Shown here one piece after another: positions 25,606-33,365 of a stretch of 64,000 nt of DNA (within the stretch, counting starts at the first letter, position 1; each line of letters starts with the position of its first letter). The notes beneath the pieces were generated by a model that made no database searches, was not told the origin of the DNA, and saw only the letters and a list, made by a program, of their open reading frames with translations. Source of the stretch: Sphingomonas sp. UNC305MFCol5.2 (GTDB taxonomy: Bacteria > Pseudomonadota > Alphaproteobacteria > Sphingomonadales > Sphingomonadaceae); the NCBI RefSeq assembly GCF_000712135.1, contig NZ_JOOE01000001.1:186001-250000 (forward strand). Reading direction: 5' to 3'. Position numbers and translations under genes: made by a program.

Positions 25606-26925
25606 ATGCCCGACTTCGCGACTTCCACTGACCCCGCCGTCCAGCGCCAGCTCGATCGCCTCGGCAGGCTCTCCCCGGGCGCCGACATCCTCGGCCTCGA
25701 GCGCATTGCCCGGCTGCTGGCGCGCGTCGGCAACCCGCACCTGCGCCTGCCCCCGGTGCTCCATGTCGCCGGTACCAACGGCAAGGGCTCGACCTGCGCC
25801 TTTTTGCGCGCCGCGATCGAGGCCGCCGGGCTCACCACCCATGTCTATTCGAGCCCGCACCTCGTCCGTTTCAACGAACGTATCCGCCTCGCCGGCACGT
25901 TGATCGCCGACGCACAGCTCGCGCCACTGCTTGAGGAGGTGCTCGACGCCGGCGGCGATATCGGCGCGAGCTTCTTCGAAGTGACCACCGCCACTGCCTT
26001 TCTCGCCTTTGCCCGCACGCCTGCGGACGCGTGCATCGTCGAAGTCGGCCTTGGCGGCCGCCTCGACGCGACCAATGTCGTTCCGAACCCGGCCGTCACG
26101 GCGATCGCCCAGCTCGGGATCGACCACCAGTCGTTCCTTGGTGACACGTTGCCGCAAATCGCTGCGGAAAAAGCGGGTATCGCTAAGCCCGGTGTGCCGC
26201 TGGTGACGATGGCCTATCCCGCGAACATCGCCGACGTGGTCGATCGCTTCGCCGGAACCGTCCCCGCGCCGTTGATCGTCGAGGGCCAGGCCTGGTCGTT
26301 CGAGGCGCGCGACGATGCGCTTCACTATCGCGACGGCCAAGGCGAGGTGACCACGCCCCTCCCCGCGCTCGCCGGGCAGCACCAGCCCGCCAACCTCGCG
26401 CTCGCCATCGCCATGCTGCGGCACCAGCGCGCTCTGGCCCTCCCGGACGCTGCTTTGTCCGCCGCCGCATGCAACGCACGCTGGCCCGCGCGCATGCAGC
26501 GTCTGTCGCCCGGGCCGCTGACCGCTTTGCTGCCCGCCGGCGCCGAGCTCTGGCTCGATGGCGGCCACAATGCCAATGCCGCCGAGGCCGTGAGCATCGC
26601 CGCCGCGCGCGTGGCCGATGGCCGTCCGATCGATCTCATCCTCGGCATGCTCGAAAACAAGGACGCCGATGCGATGATCGAACGCTTCGCGCCGATCGCG
26701 CGATCGCTCACCGCCGTTCCGGTACCGGGTCACCCGCATCACGCACCCGCCGACCTCGCCGGGCGCGCGCGTCTCGCCGGATTGGCCGGCAGCGAGGCTG
26801 CCGACCTCCCCACGGCGCTGGCGGCGATCCGCGCCGACGCCGGCATGTCCCCGGTCGTCCTGATCCTCGGCTCGCTCTATCTCGCCGGCACGGCGCTCGA
26901 GGCAAACGACGAACTGCCCGACTGA
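25606..26925 (+). CDS. folC: Bifunctional folylpolyglutamate synthase/dihydrofolate synthase
   Basis: This 439-residue Mur-ligase-fold enzyme adds glutamate to dihydropteroate and to folates. The P-loop is HVAGTNGKGSTCAFL, with YSSPHLVRFNERIRL, VEVGLGGRLDATNV (metal site), LGIDHQSFLGDT and the C-terminal WLDGGHNANAA. Length is normal. It follows accD after a long palindromic spacer, so it may be partly uncoupled from the trp-accD transcript. Confidence 0.96.
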   Translation: MPDFATSTDPAVQRQLDRLGRLSPGADILGLERIARLLARVGNPHLRLPPVLHVAGTNGKGSTCAFLRAAIEAAGLTTHVYSSPHLVRFNERIRLAGTLIADAQLAPLLEEVLDAGGDIGASFFEVTTATAFLAFARTPADACIVEVGLGGRLDATNVVPNPAVTAIAQLGIDHQSFLGDTLPQIAAEKAGIAKPGVPLVTMAYPANIADVVDRFAGTVPAPLIVEGQAWSFEARDDALHYRDGQGEVTTPLPALAGQHQPANLALAIAMLRHQRALALPDAALSAAACNARWPARMQRLSPGPLTALLPAGAELWLDGGHNANAAEAVSIAAARVADGRPIDLILGMLENKDADAMIERFAPIARSLTAVPVPGHPHHAPADLAGRARLAGLAGSEAADLPTALAAIRADAGMSPVVLILGSLYLAGTALEANDELPD

Positions 26926-26933
26926 AGCGGTTT

Positions 26934-26952
26934 ATTGCGATTGACTTGCAAT
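26934..26952. promoter_or_regulatory. Fur-box-like palindrome
   Basis: ATTGCGATTGACTTGCAAT is a 19-base palindrome in which seven of nine pairs match around a central G. It resembles the alphaproteobacterial Fur/iron-response motif of the TTGCGA...TCGCAA kind. It overlaps the -35 hexamer of the candidate promoter for the downstream small gene, a classic place for iron-dependent repression. The regulator itself is inferred. Confidence 0.5.
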
Positions 26953-26969
26953 AGCGAAATGAAGACAAT
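26941..26969 (+). promoter_or_regulatory. Candidate sigma-70-type promoter
   Basis: TTGACT (26941-26946) and GACAAT (26964-26969) are separated by 17 bases. The first overlaps the Fur-box-like palindrome and the second ends 27 bases before the ATG at 26997. Confidence 0.45.
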
Positions 26970-26996
26970 TCCGCATCGTCCACGCGGGAGTCGTTC

Positions 26997-27437
26997 ATGT
27001 CCGCTTCCAATACCCTTGCCGCCGCTCTGCCCGCGCTCCAGCCCGAGGATGCCGGCGCCCGGCTGCTGCTGTTCGGCATCCGGCAGATGGGCGCGCACGG
27101 ACTCCACGATGCCTGTACGGCGCACGCGTTCGTCACGGCATTCGGCAAGGGCTTCCAGCGCCCGTTGGTGCTGCTCCGTGCGCTGATGGCCGAGATGTCG
27201 GCAGCCTCGTCCGGGCCGATCCAGATCGCGCCCTGGTGTTGCGCGCGAATGACCGGCCCCGAGGCGATGCTGCTCGAAGTGATCGGCCGCATCCGCACCC
27301 AGCCGGCGCGCGCCAACATGCTGCTCGCCGACCTGCTCGGCGTCCGCGACGCCGCGAGCATCGGCTTCACCGCCCACGCGCTGGCCAATGCCTTCGCCGA
27401 TCTCGCGCTGCCGCTGGAGGAAGCGGCGGGCGGCTAG
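26997..27437 (+). CDS. Small conserved sphingomonad protein (DUF6628-like)
   Basis: This 146-residue soluble protein contains ARLLLFGIRQMGAHGLHDA, AFGKGFQRPLVLLRALMAEM and IAPWCCARMTGPEA with a vicinal cysteine pair. I recognise the pattern from small sphingomonad proteins annotated, I believe, as DUF6628; no function is known to me. The promoter region holds a Fur-box-like palindrome, so regulation by iron is possible, and the CC pair might bind a metal or cluster. Both ideas are inference. It is oriented away from the next minus-strand gene and its end is 13 bases from that gene's stop. Confidence 0.65.
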   Translation: MSASNTLAAALPALQPEDAGARLLLFGIRQMGAHGLHDACTAHAFVTAFGKGFQRPLVLLRALMAEMSAASSGPIQIAPWCCARMTGPEAMLLEVIGRIRTQPARANMLLADLLGVRDAASIGFTAHALANAFADLALPLEEAAGG

Positions 27438-27450
27438 CGAGAAGGCGCAT

Positions 27451-28542
27451 CTATTCGAAGCGAGCCTGCTCCCGGGAAGCATAGCTGCGATCGAGCAGTT
27501 CCGTGCCCAGCGTTCCCAACCGGGCATAGTCGAATTTGGCGTTGGTGAAGATGATGACGGTATGGCCGTCCGCGAGAACCCGCCGGGCCAGCATCCGGAA
27601 GCCGCCGTTCGAACCGTCTTCCCACGCCGCTTCCCGATCCTTGCCCGCGATCCGCTCCACCCGCACGCGCCCGCCCAGGGCATAATGCTGGTCGGGCATG
27701 ATCGTGGTCGTCAGCGCCGCTCGCGACGCCGGGCGCAGAAAGCCGCCGTCGAGTACGGCGTTCATGATCCGGAACAGGTCCGGCGCGGTGGTGTAGAAAC
27801 CGCCCGCCATCGCCATGAAGTCGGGAACCGGGTTCGGCTTGCGCTCCGCTTGAGGGGCAAGCCGCTCATAGCCGGCCGCCATGCCCGGTACCCGGCTCGA
27901 ATCGCCGCGATAGACGCCGCTGTTCTTCAGTCGCAGCGGCCGGACCAGCAGCCGGTCGACCAATGTGGCGTAGGATTGTCCGGTCACGCGTTCGACGACC
28001 GCCTTGGCGAGTACCCAGTTCGAGTGCGAATAGTCCCAGGCGGTGCCCGGCTCGAACGCGAGATCCGCGCTCGCATATCGACGTACCGCTTCCATTTGAT
28101 CGAGCTCGATACCGCGAGCGGCCGGATCCTTGCGCGCTTCGAGCAGCTGATTGGGCACGCCGCTCGAATGGCTCATCAGGTGCCGCAGCGTGAGTCTGGC
28201 GCCGGTATCGGGGCGATACTCCGGCAAATAGGCGCTGATCGGCGCATCGAGCTTCAGCTTGCCCTGGTCCACCAGCTTGAGGATCACGATCGACGCGATC
28301 CACTTGGAAACCGAGCCGGTCTCGAAACGGGTTTCGGGCATCATCGGCACACCATGTTCCGTATCCGCGCTGCCGAACCCTTCCACTGCCTCCACATGAC
28401 CACCGGTGCCGACCAGCATCACGCCGTTGAAGCTTTCGGCATCGCGATATCGATCCGCGATGTCGTGGTAGGACTGCGCCGCGACCGGATTCGATATCAG
28501 CGCCAGCGCGCCTGCAAATGCCCCGCCGAATAAACGCATCAT
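27451..28542 (-). CDS. Exported serine hydrolase of the beta-lactamase/PBP4* family
   Basis: This 363-residue class C-like serine hydrolase has a signal peptide ending PVAAQ. The nucleophile is in SVSK (residues 77-80) and the second motif is YSHSN. The family (beta-lactamase domain proteins, esterases, DD-peptidases) does not predict antibiotic resistance; the third KTG-type motif is not obvious. The start at 28542 (MMRLFGG) follows the ribosome binding site GGGGAGGAGG on the minus strand and begins the signal peptide. A promoter-like pair lies 35-63 bases upstream. Confidence 0.85.
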   Translation of the reverse strand: MMRLFGGAFAGALALISNPVAAQSYHDIADRYRDAESFNGVMLVGTGGHVEAVEGFGSADTEHGVPMMPETRFETGSVSKWIASIVILKLVDQGKLKLDAPISAYLPEYRPDTGARLTLRHLMSHSSGVPNQLLEARKDPAARGIELDQMEAVRRYASADLAFEPGTAWDYSHSNWVLAKAVVERVTGQSYATLVDRLLVRPLRLKNSGVYRGDSSRVPGMAAGYERLAPQAERKPNPVPDFMAMAGGFYTTAPDLFRIMNAVLDGGFLRPASRAALTTTIMPDQHYALGGRVRVERIAGKDREAAWEDGSNGGFRMLARRVLADGHTVIIFTNAKFDYARLGTLGTELLDRSYASREQARFE

Positions 28543-28576
28543 GCCTCCTCCCCGCATCGGTGACACCGATGCCGAG

Positions 28577-28605
28577 ATTTTGTTTACATGCGTAGTCGAT
28601 GTCAA
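28577..28605 (-). promoter_or_regulatory. Promoter of the serine hydrolase gene
   Basis: On the minus strand TTGACA (28605-28600) and CAAAAT (28582-28577) are 17 bases apart. Within the promoter an imperfect dyad, ACAT...ATGT (28586-28602), could be an operator. It is followed by the gene start at 28542. Confidence 0.5.
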
Positions 28606-28716
28606 GAACGCGAGACACCGATCGGGTTCAGCACGCTGCGTTTCGGGCGTCTTCGACGTCTATGAAGGCTTCGGCCGAGCGCCGCGATCACCGGAAGCGG
28701 CCCGCGCAAGCCGGTC

Positions 28717-29217
28717 CTACAGCAGTCGCCCTGCCGGCAAACGCACCGCCGTCACCCGCCAGCTCAGCCCCTGCAGTTCGAACACCACTTCCGGCCCCGA
28801 CCCGTTCGCCGAGGTCAGCGTGAACCGGCCCAGTGCGTCGCGTCGCACGCGCATGTCGCCCGGGTCCCCGCTCGTCAGGCTCGGCCGGGCCGCCCGCGCC
28901 ACCGCGGCGCTCGCAAAAAGCGCACGCATGCCTTCCGGCGTGATCGCCGCATCGACCACCGGATCCGCCAACCGCTCGGCGATCGCCGCGCCCAGCCGGT
29001 CGAGCGCGGAGCCTTCGGTACGGTCCAGCCGCTCGCGCAATTGCGTCTTCACGTCCGCGCGCACCGCCGGATAGTCTATTCGCGCCGAAAGGGCCGAGAG
29101 ATCGCCCGCCTCCGCGGCCTTCTTCATTTGCAACAACGTCCAATAGGGCGAACCCCACAGCCATCCGCCGCCGGCAACCACCAGCAACACGGCAAGCGCG
29201 ATTATCCAGCGCCTCAT
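28717..29217 (-). CDS. DUF2939-like protein with N-terminal anchor
   Basis: The 166-residue protein begins MRRWIIALAVLLVVAGGGWLWG, a signal anchor or signal peptide, followed by SPYWTLLQMKKAAEAGDLSALSARIDYPAVR. That tyrosine-leucine helix followed by a D..A....D....R pattern is the DUF2939 hallmark. The mature part (about 140 residues) is a soluble periplasmic or membrane-tethered domain of unknown role. It is the third gene of an ampG-led operon; its ATG overlaps the upstream TPR gene's stop (ATGA). Confidence 0.7.
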   Translation of the reverse strand: MRRWIIALAVLLVVAGGGWLWGSPYWTLLQMKKAAEAGDLSALSARIDYPAVRADVKTQLRERLDRTEGSALDRLGAAIAERLADPVVDAAITPEGMRALFASAAVARAARPSLTSGDPGDMRVRRDALGRFTLTSANGSGPEVVFELQGLSWRVTAVRLPAGRLL

Positions 29218-29975
29218 TGCCCGACTCCCTTCGCTCGCAGCCCGGCCAGCGCCTCGCCCGCCCAGCGATACATGCCCGCATCGGCCGCGCGCTGGTGCCG
29301 GCTCAGTCGCTTCATCCGCCCCTCGACTTCCTCGAGCACGACCAGCGCCTTGCGTTCCCAGCCCTGCTCGATCAGCAGCCCCGCATAGCGGCAGCGCGCT
29401 TCCTCGCCGGGCATGCGCGTGACGATGTCGGCATAGAGGTCGAGTGCCTCCTGCTTGCGCCCGAGATGATCGAGCGTCCGCGCCCGGAGCAGCGCTTGGC
29501 GGTCCTGCTCGCTCTGCCCCAGCGGCGTCGGGATCGCATCGAGCAACGCCAGCGTCTCGGTCGCCTGCCCCGTCTCGAACAATGCGCGCGCCAATTTGCC
29601 CTGGCTGCGCACATCGGGCTCGCCGGGAGTCATCGCGATGCTCTCGCGGTACAGCGGCACCGCCTCGCCGTGCCGCCCGAGCGCCGCCAGCGCATCGGCA
29701 ACGCGGAGCCGGTTCGCGGCGGTGTCGGCGAGCCCCAGCGCATCGCGCGCGCCGCGCAGCTCGCGCTCGGGATCGATCGTCTCGATCGCCTTGGCGCGAG
29801 CGGTGCGCACGTGGCGATTGCTGCCGAGCCCCGGCAGCACCTCGACGATCAGATAGGCGAGCGCGCTGACCACCGGCAGGAAGATCAGCGCGGTGAGCCA
29901 CAGCGGATTGCGCCTGGTACGCATGAGATGGACGATGCAGAGCACCTGCAGCCCGATGACGACGAGGAACGGCAT
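29214..29975 (-). CDS. Membrane-anchored TPR-like protein with PLDc_N-type N-terminus
   Basis: This 253-residue protein begins with two transmembrane helices (VVIGLQVLCIVHLM, then WLTALIFLPVVSALAYLIVEVL) with NPLWLTALIFLPVVS between, resembling the PLDc_N domain found in front of cardiolipin synthases. The rest is made of TPR-like helical repeats (for instance RVADALAALGRHGEAVPLYRE and ALLRARTLDHLGRKQEALDLY with a spacing near 34 residues). A scaffold role is likely. The start overlaps the ampG stop by one base and its stop overlaps the DUF2939-like gene start. Confidence 0.65.
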   Translation of the reverse strand: MPFLVVIGLQVLCIVHLMRTRRNPLWLTALIFLPVVSALAYLIVEVLPGLGSNRHVRTARAKAIETIDPERELRGARDALGLADTAANRLRVADALAALGRHGEAVPLYRESIAMTPGEPDVRSQGKLARALFETGQATETLALLDAIPTPLGQSEQDRQALLRARTLDHLGRKQEALDLYADIVTRMPGEEARCRYAGLLIEQGWERKALVVLEEVEGRMKRLSRHQRAADAGMYRWAGEALAGLRAKGVGQ

Positions 29976-31336
29976 CAGGCCTTGGGCTCCACGGCCTCTG
30001 CGCCTGCCCGCGCCTTGCGCACGCTCTCGACAACGAAGCCCTTCCGCCACAGGAACCACAGCAGCACCATGCCGGGCAGCGCCACGACAGTCGTCATAAT
30101 CCAGAATCCGACCCAACCGAGCTGCTCGGCGAATATCCCCGCGGGACTCGACAGCCAGGTTCGTCCGACACCCGCGAGCGACGAGAGCAGGGCGAATTGC
30201 GTCGCGGTATAGGCAAGGCTCGACAGCCCGGAGAGATAGGTAACGAAGATCGTGAGGCCGAGCCCGCTGGTCACTTGCTCGGTCGCCACAGCGATCGTCA
30301 GCCACAGGTTGGAATGGCCCTGCGACGCGAGGATCGCAAAGGTCAGGTTGCTCACCATCATCAGTACGCCCGATACGAACAGCGCCCGGCCCATGCCTAG
30401 CCATGCGAGCAGAGGCGCCGAGAGGGCGGTCCCGACGATCAGTCCCCAAAAGCCGATCACCTTGTTGATCGCGATGAACTCGGTATCGCTGAAGCCCAAC
30501 TCGACGATCATTGGGTTGAGCATCGACTGCCCCATCGCGTCGCCGAGCTTGTAGACCAGAACGAACAACAGGATCAGTACCGCGCCGCGCCGCATCAGGA
30601 ATTCGCGGAACGGCCCGATCAGCGTCGACTGGAGCCATTGCCCGATCGACTGGCGCCCCTCCGCGCTCAGCACCCGGTCGTGCAGTCCGCGGCCGGCCCA
30701 GAGCGCTGCGAGAAGCCCGGGCAGAACGCAGAAGCCGGTCAGCCCATAGGCCTTGGCCCAGCCCAGCCCGAGCCCTTCGGGCGAGGCCATCGCGATCGTG
30801 CCCACGCCCGCGGCGAAGGCGCCGAGCCGATAGCCGAACTGGTTGTTCGCGGTGCCGTGCGCAAGTTCGTCCTCGGGAAGGATCTCGATGCGGTACGCGT
30901 CGATGATGATGTCCTGCGTCGCGCCGAGAAATGCCGTCGCGATCGCCCAGAAAGCGAACAGGCCGAGATGCAGCTCGGGCTGGCTCGCGCCGAGCATCCA
31001 CACCGATGCGAACAGCAGTGCCTGGACGAAGAACAGCCATGCCCGGCGCTGGCCGAACAGGCTGGTGAGGACGGGCAGTTTGAGCCGGTCCACCAAGGGC
31101 GCCCATAGGAATTTGAGCGTGTACGGCGTGGTCAGCCCGATCGCGAAGCCGATGGTCTTCTTGTCGATGCCGACCTTGGCGAGCCAGAAGGTCATCGTCC
31201 CGAGCAACAGTGCCAGCGGGAAGCCGCTCGATATGCCGAGCAATAGCGCCGCGATGGGCCGCGGGCGAAAATAGGGCGCCATGGTCGCGACGAAGCCGCC
31301 GCGCGTGCCTTCCTCCAGTGTCGCCCCGTCCGCCAT
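29975..31336 (-). CDS. ampG: AmpG-family muropeptide transporter (MFS)
   Basis: The 453-residue protein has 12-14 predicted membrane helices and the AmpG subfamily wording LLLGISSGFPLALLLGTMTFWL, TPYTLKFLWAPLVDR and GATQDIIIDAYRIE. AmpG imports anhydromuropeptides released by lytic transglycosylases for cell-wall recycling, so it fits with the MltB-like and DD-carboxypeptidase genes elsewhere in the window. It heads an operon with the TPR and DUF2939-like genes, coupled by a one-base overlap at its stop. Confidence 0.88.
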   Translation of the reverse strand: MADGATLEEGTRGGFVATMAPYFRPRPIAALLLGISSGFPLALLLGTMTFWLAKVGIDKKTIGFAIGLTTPYTLKFLWAPLVDRLKLPVLTSLFGQRRAWLFFVQALLFASVWMLGASQPELHLGLFAFWAIATAFLGATQDIIIDAYRIEILPEDELAHGTANNQFGYRLGAFAAGVGTIAMASPEGLGLGWAKAYGLTGFCVLPGLLAALWAGRGLHDRVLSAEGRQSIGQWLQSTLIGPFREFLMRRGAVLILLFVLVYKLGDAMGQSMLNPMIVELGFSDTEFIAINKVIGFWGLIVGTALSAPLLAWLGMGRALFVSGVLMMVSNLTFAILASQGHSNLWLTIAVATEQVTSGLGLTIFVTYLSGLSSLAYTATQFALLSSLAGVGRTWLSSPAGIFAEQLGWVGFWIMTTVVALPGMVLLWFLWRKGFVVESVRKARAGAEAVEPKA

Positions 31337-31393
31337 CCCTTGCTCCCTCTCGCCTTCCGCGCGACACTAGCCGAAAAGTTGCGGAGAGGAAGG

Positions 31394-32542
31394 ATGAACG
31401 CGCCGACTGAAGGCCAACTCGCGCTCGCCGCCCAGCTCGCCCGCGGCGGGAGCAGCGACGAAGGCGCGATCACCCATGTCGATGCGTCCGCCTACACCAG
31501 CGTGGCTCGCCATGCCGCCGAGCAGGATCGCATCTTCTCCCGCGTGCCCTTGGTCATCGCCCCATCCGCGCTGCTGCCCGAAAACAACATGGCGGTGCCG
31601 CATGACGGCTTCGGCAAGCCGCTGCTGATCGCCCGCGACAAAGCGGGTCAGGCGCATGTCTTCCTCAACGTCTGCCGCCACCGCGGCACGCGGCTCGTCG
31701 AGGGATGCGAGGCGGTCCGGTCGCCGCGGCTCGTCTGCCCCTATCACGCCTGGACCTATGCGCTCGACGGCCGCCTCACCGGGCTGCCGCGCCCTGATGC
31801 CTTCCCGGGCCTCGACAAGGCCGAACACGGCCTCAAGCGCCTGCCCACCCATGAAGCAGGCGGGCTGATCTGGTTCGCCTTCGACGAAACCGCCGATTTC
31901 GGCGAGGCCGAGACGCTCGCACGCGATTTCGAGGCGTTCGATCTTGCCGGCCAGCATCTGTTCCGCCGCCGCACGCACGACGTCCGCGCCAACTGGAAGC
32001 TGGTCATGGACGCCTTCCTCGAAGGCTATCATATTCAGCGCCTCCACGCCGACACGATCGCCCCGTTCTTCAAGGACGGCGTCTCGACCGCGGACAGCAT
32101 CGGCCCGCACCAGCGCTCCGCGGTCGGCCGCGAAGCCGCGCTGGCGGCCTTGTCCTCCAGCGACTGGGCGATGCTGCGTTCGGCGATCACCTACACCTAT
32201 CAGATGTTTCCCGGCACGGTGCTCGTCGTCAGCCCGGACTATATCAACCTGATGGTGCTGATGCCCCAGGCGCCCGATCGCGTGCTGGTCGAGGATTTCA
32301 TGCTCATCCCCGAGCCCCCCGCCACCGACAAGGCACGCGCCCATTGGGAGAAGAGCTGGCAGCTGCTCGACGGGGCAGTCTTCGCGGCCGAGGATTTTCG
32401 TGCCTGCGAACTCGGCCAGCAAGGGCTCGCCTCGGGAGCGATCGAGCGGCTCACTCTCGGCACACTCGAGCGCGGCATCCGCCGGTTCCACGATGCGGTC
32501 GAGGCACAGCTGGCCGCGTCGGGCGCTGCGCAAGATCCCTGA
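31394..32542 (+). CDS. Rieske-type oxygenase, alpha subunit
   Basis: This 382-residue protein carries a Rieske [2Fe-2S] site (CRHRGTRL ... CPYHAWTY) and a mononuclear iron site with the facial triad visible in MDAFLEGYHIQRLH. It should hydroxylate or demethylate an aromatic or quaternary ammonium substrate; the carnitine/choline oxygenase-like versus aromatic dioxygenase class is not decidable by eye. No beta subunit, ferredoxin or reductase lies next to it, so electron donors must be encoded elsewhere. The ATG at 31394 has a strong purine-rich ribosome binding site (GGAGAGGAAGG). Confidence 0.88.
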   Translation: MNAPTEGQLALAAQLARGGSSDEGAITHVDASAYTSVARHAAEQDRIFSRVPLVIAPSALLPENNMAVPHDGFGKPLLIARDKAGQAHVFLNVCRHRGTRLVEGCEAVRSPRLVCPYHAWTYALDGRLTGLPRPDAFPGLDKAEHGLKRLPTHEAGGLIWFAFDETADFGEAETLARDFEAFDLAGQHLFRRRTHDVRANWKLVMDAFLEGYHIQRLHADTIAPFFKDGVSTADSIGPHQRSAVGREAALAALSSSDWAMLRSAITYTYQMFPGTVLVVSPDYINLMVLMPQAPDRVLVEDFMLIPEPPATDKARAHWEKSWQLLDGAVFAAEDFRACELGQQGLASGAIERLTLGTLERGIRRFHDAVEAQLAASGAAQDP

Positions 32543-32649
32543 CGCGTGGCTCGGCGTCCTGGTCCTGTTCTGGCATTGGCCTCCGGAAGAACCCGGTTCG
32601 GTAAGTTCCCGGCTCGCGGACGCATGCCTCTTCGCTTAACTTGGGCACC

Positions 32650-32808
32650 ATGCTGCACACGCCCATCCCGCACACGCCCATCCCAACGCGCGTCGCCAGG
32701 AATCAGAGCGAGAAGCGCCTGCCTCCCGCAGTCGGCATTCTCATCGCCATGACCGCATCGGTCTTCCTGTGGGGCGCGATCTACGCCACCTGCGTCCTGT
32801 GCTTTTGA
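32650..32808 (+). CDS. Small single-span membrane protein
   Basis: A 52-residue frame begins MLHTPIPHTPIPTRVAR, containing a direct repeat HTPIP twice (the DNA repeats CACACGCCCATCCC), and ends in a hydrophobic helix VGILIAMTASVFLWGAIYA followed by TCVLCF. I recognise no family. The intact transmembrane segment next to basic residues and the lack of an alternative gene in the gap support coding. It is convergent with the receiver gene, ending 9 bases before that gene's stop. Confidence 0.4.
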   Translation: MLHTPIPHTPIPTRVARNQSEKRLPPAVGILIAMTASVFLWGAIYATCVLCF

Positions 32809-32817
32809 ACTCAGGAC

Positions 32818-33246
32818 TCAGTCCTCGCCGAACAGGCTGAAGCTGCCCGGCAGCTTGCCGGGTTTCCCGCCCCCGATCACCGCCTCGACCGCCGCGATGG
32901 CCGCCAGCAGGTCGCGCTGCGGATAGGGCTTCGACAGACACCCCACCGCCAGCCCGCGCGCCTCTCCCGGGCAGTTGCCCGTCACGAACAGCACCCGCAC
33001 ACCACGTCTTTGCGCCGCCCGCGCCACTTCGATTCCGCTGCCGTCGGCAAGCCCGACATCGACCAGCACCAGGTCGATCGCCGTTTCACCCTCGATCGCT
33101 ATCAACGCATCGGCGACCGAATCGACCGTCGCGACGATCTCGAAGCCCTCGCCATTCAGTAGATGCTCGGTGTCGAAAGCCTCCAGCGGCTCATCTTCCA
33201 CCAGCAATATCCGCTCGATCTGCCGTTTCTTCTTCACGAACAACAT
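32818..33246 (-). CDS. Stand-alone receiver-domain response regulator
   Basis: The 142-residue protein is a single CheY-like receiver: acidic pair Glu17-Asp18 in ILLVEDEP, phospho-acceptor Asp63 in VLVDVGLADGSG, Thr89 and Lys106 in CLSKPYP. No output domain follows; the last 20 residues (GGGKPGKLPGSFSLFGED) are a short tail. The start at 33246 (MLFVKKKRQ) avoids a non-conserved 43-residue extension. No sensor kinase is adjacent. It is divergent from the pseudouridine synthase gene. Confidence 0.85.
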   Translation of the reverse strand: MLFVKKKRQIERILLVEDEPLEAFDTEHLLNGEGFEIVATVDSVADALIAIEGETAIDLVLVDVGLADGSGIEVARAAQRRGVRVLFVTGNCPGEARGLAVGCLSKPYPQRDLLAAIAAVEAVIGGGKPGKLPGSFSLFGED

Positions 33247-33365
33247 TACACCGCTTTCTTCCGCGGCGAAGCGCCAAGGCCCCCGCAAGTCGCTCCCAAC
33301 GCGCGAAAATGCTTTCCGCGCCGCAATGATTTTGCCGAGCGGAGCATAATCGCTATATCGCCGCC

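Noticed and set aside
27451..28542. Beta-lactamase as an antibiotic resistance gene
   Set aside because: Only the SxxK and YxN motifs of the broad serine hydrolase family are present; no specific class C signature or KTG motif was found, so resistance cannot be claimed.
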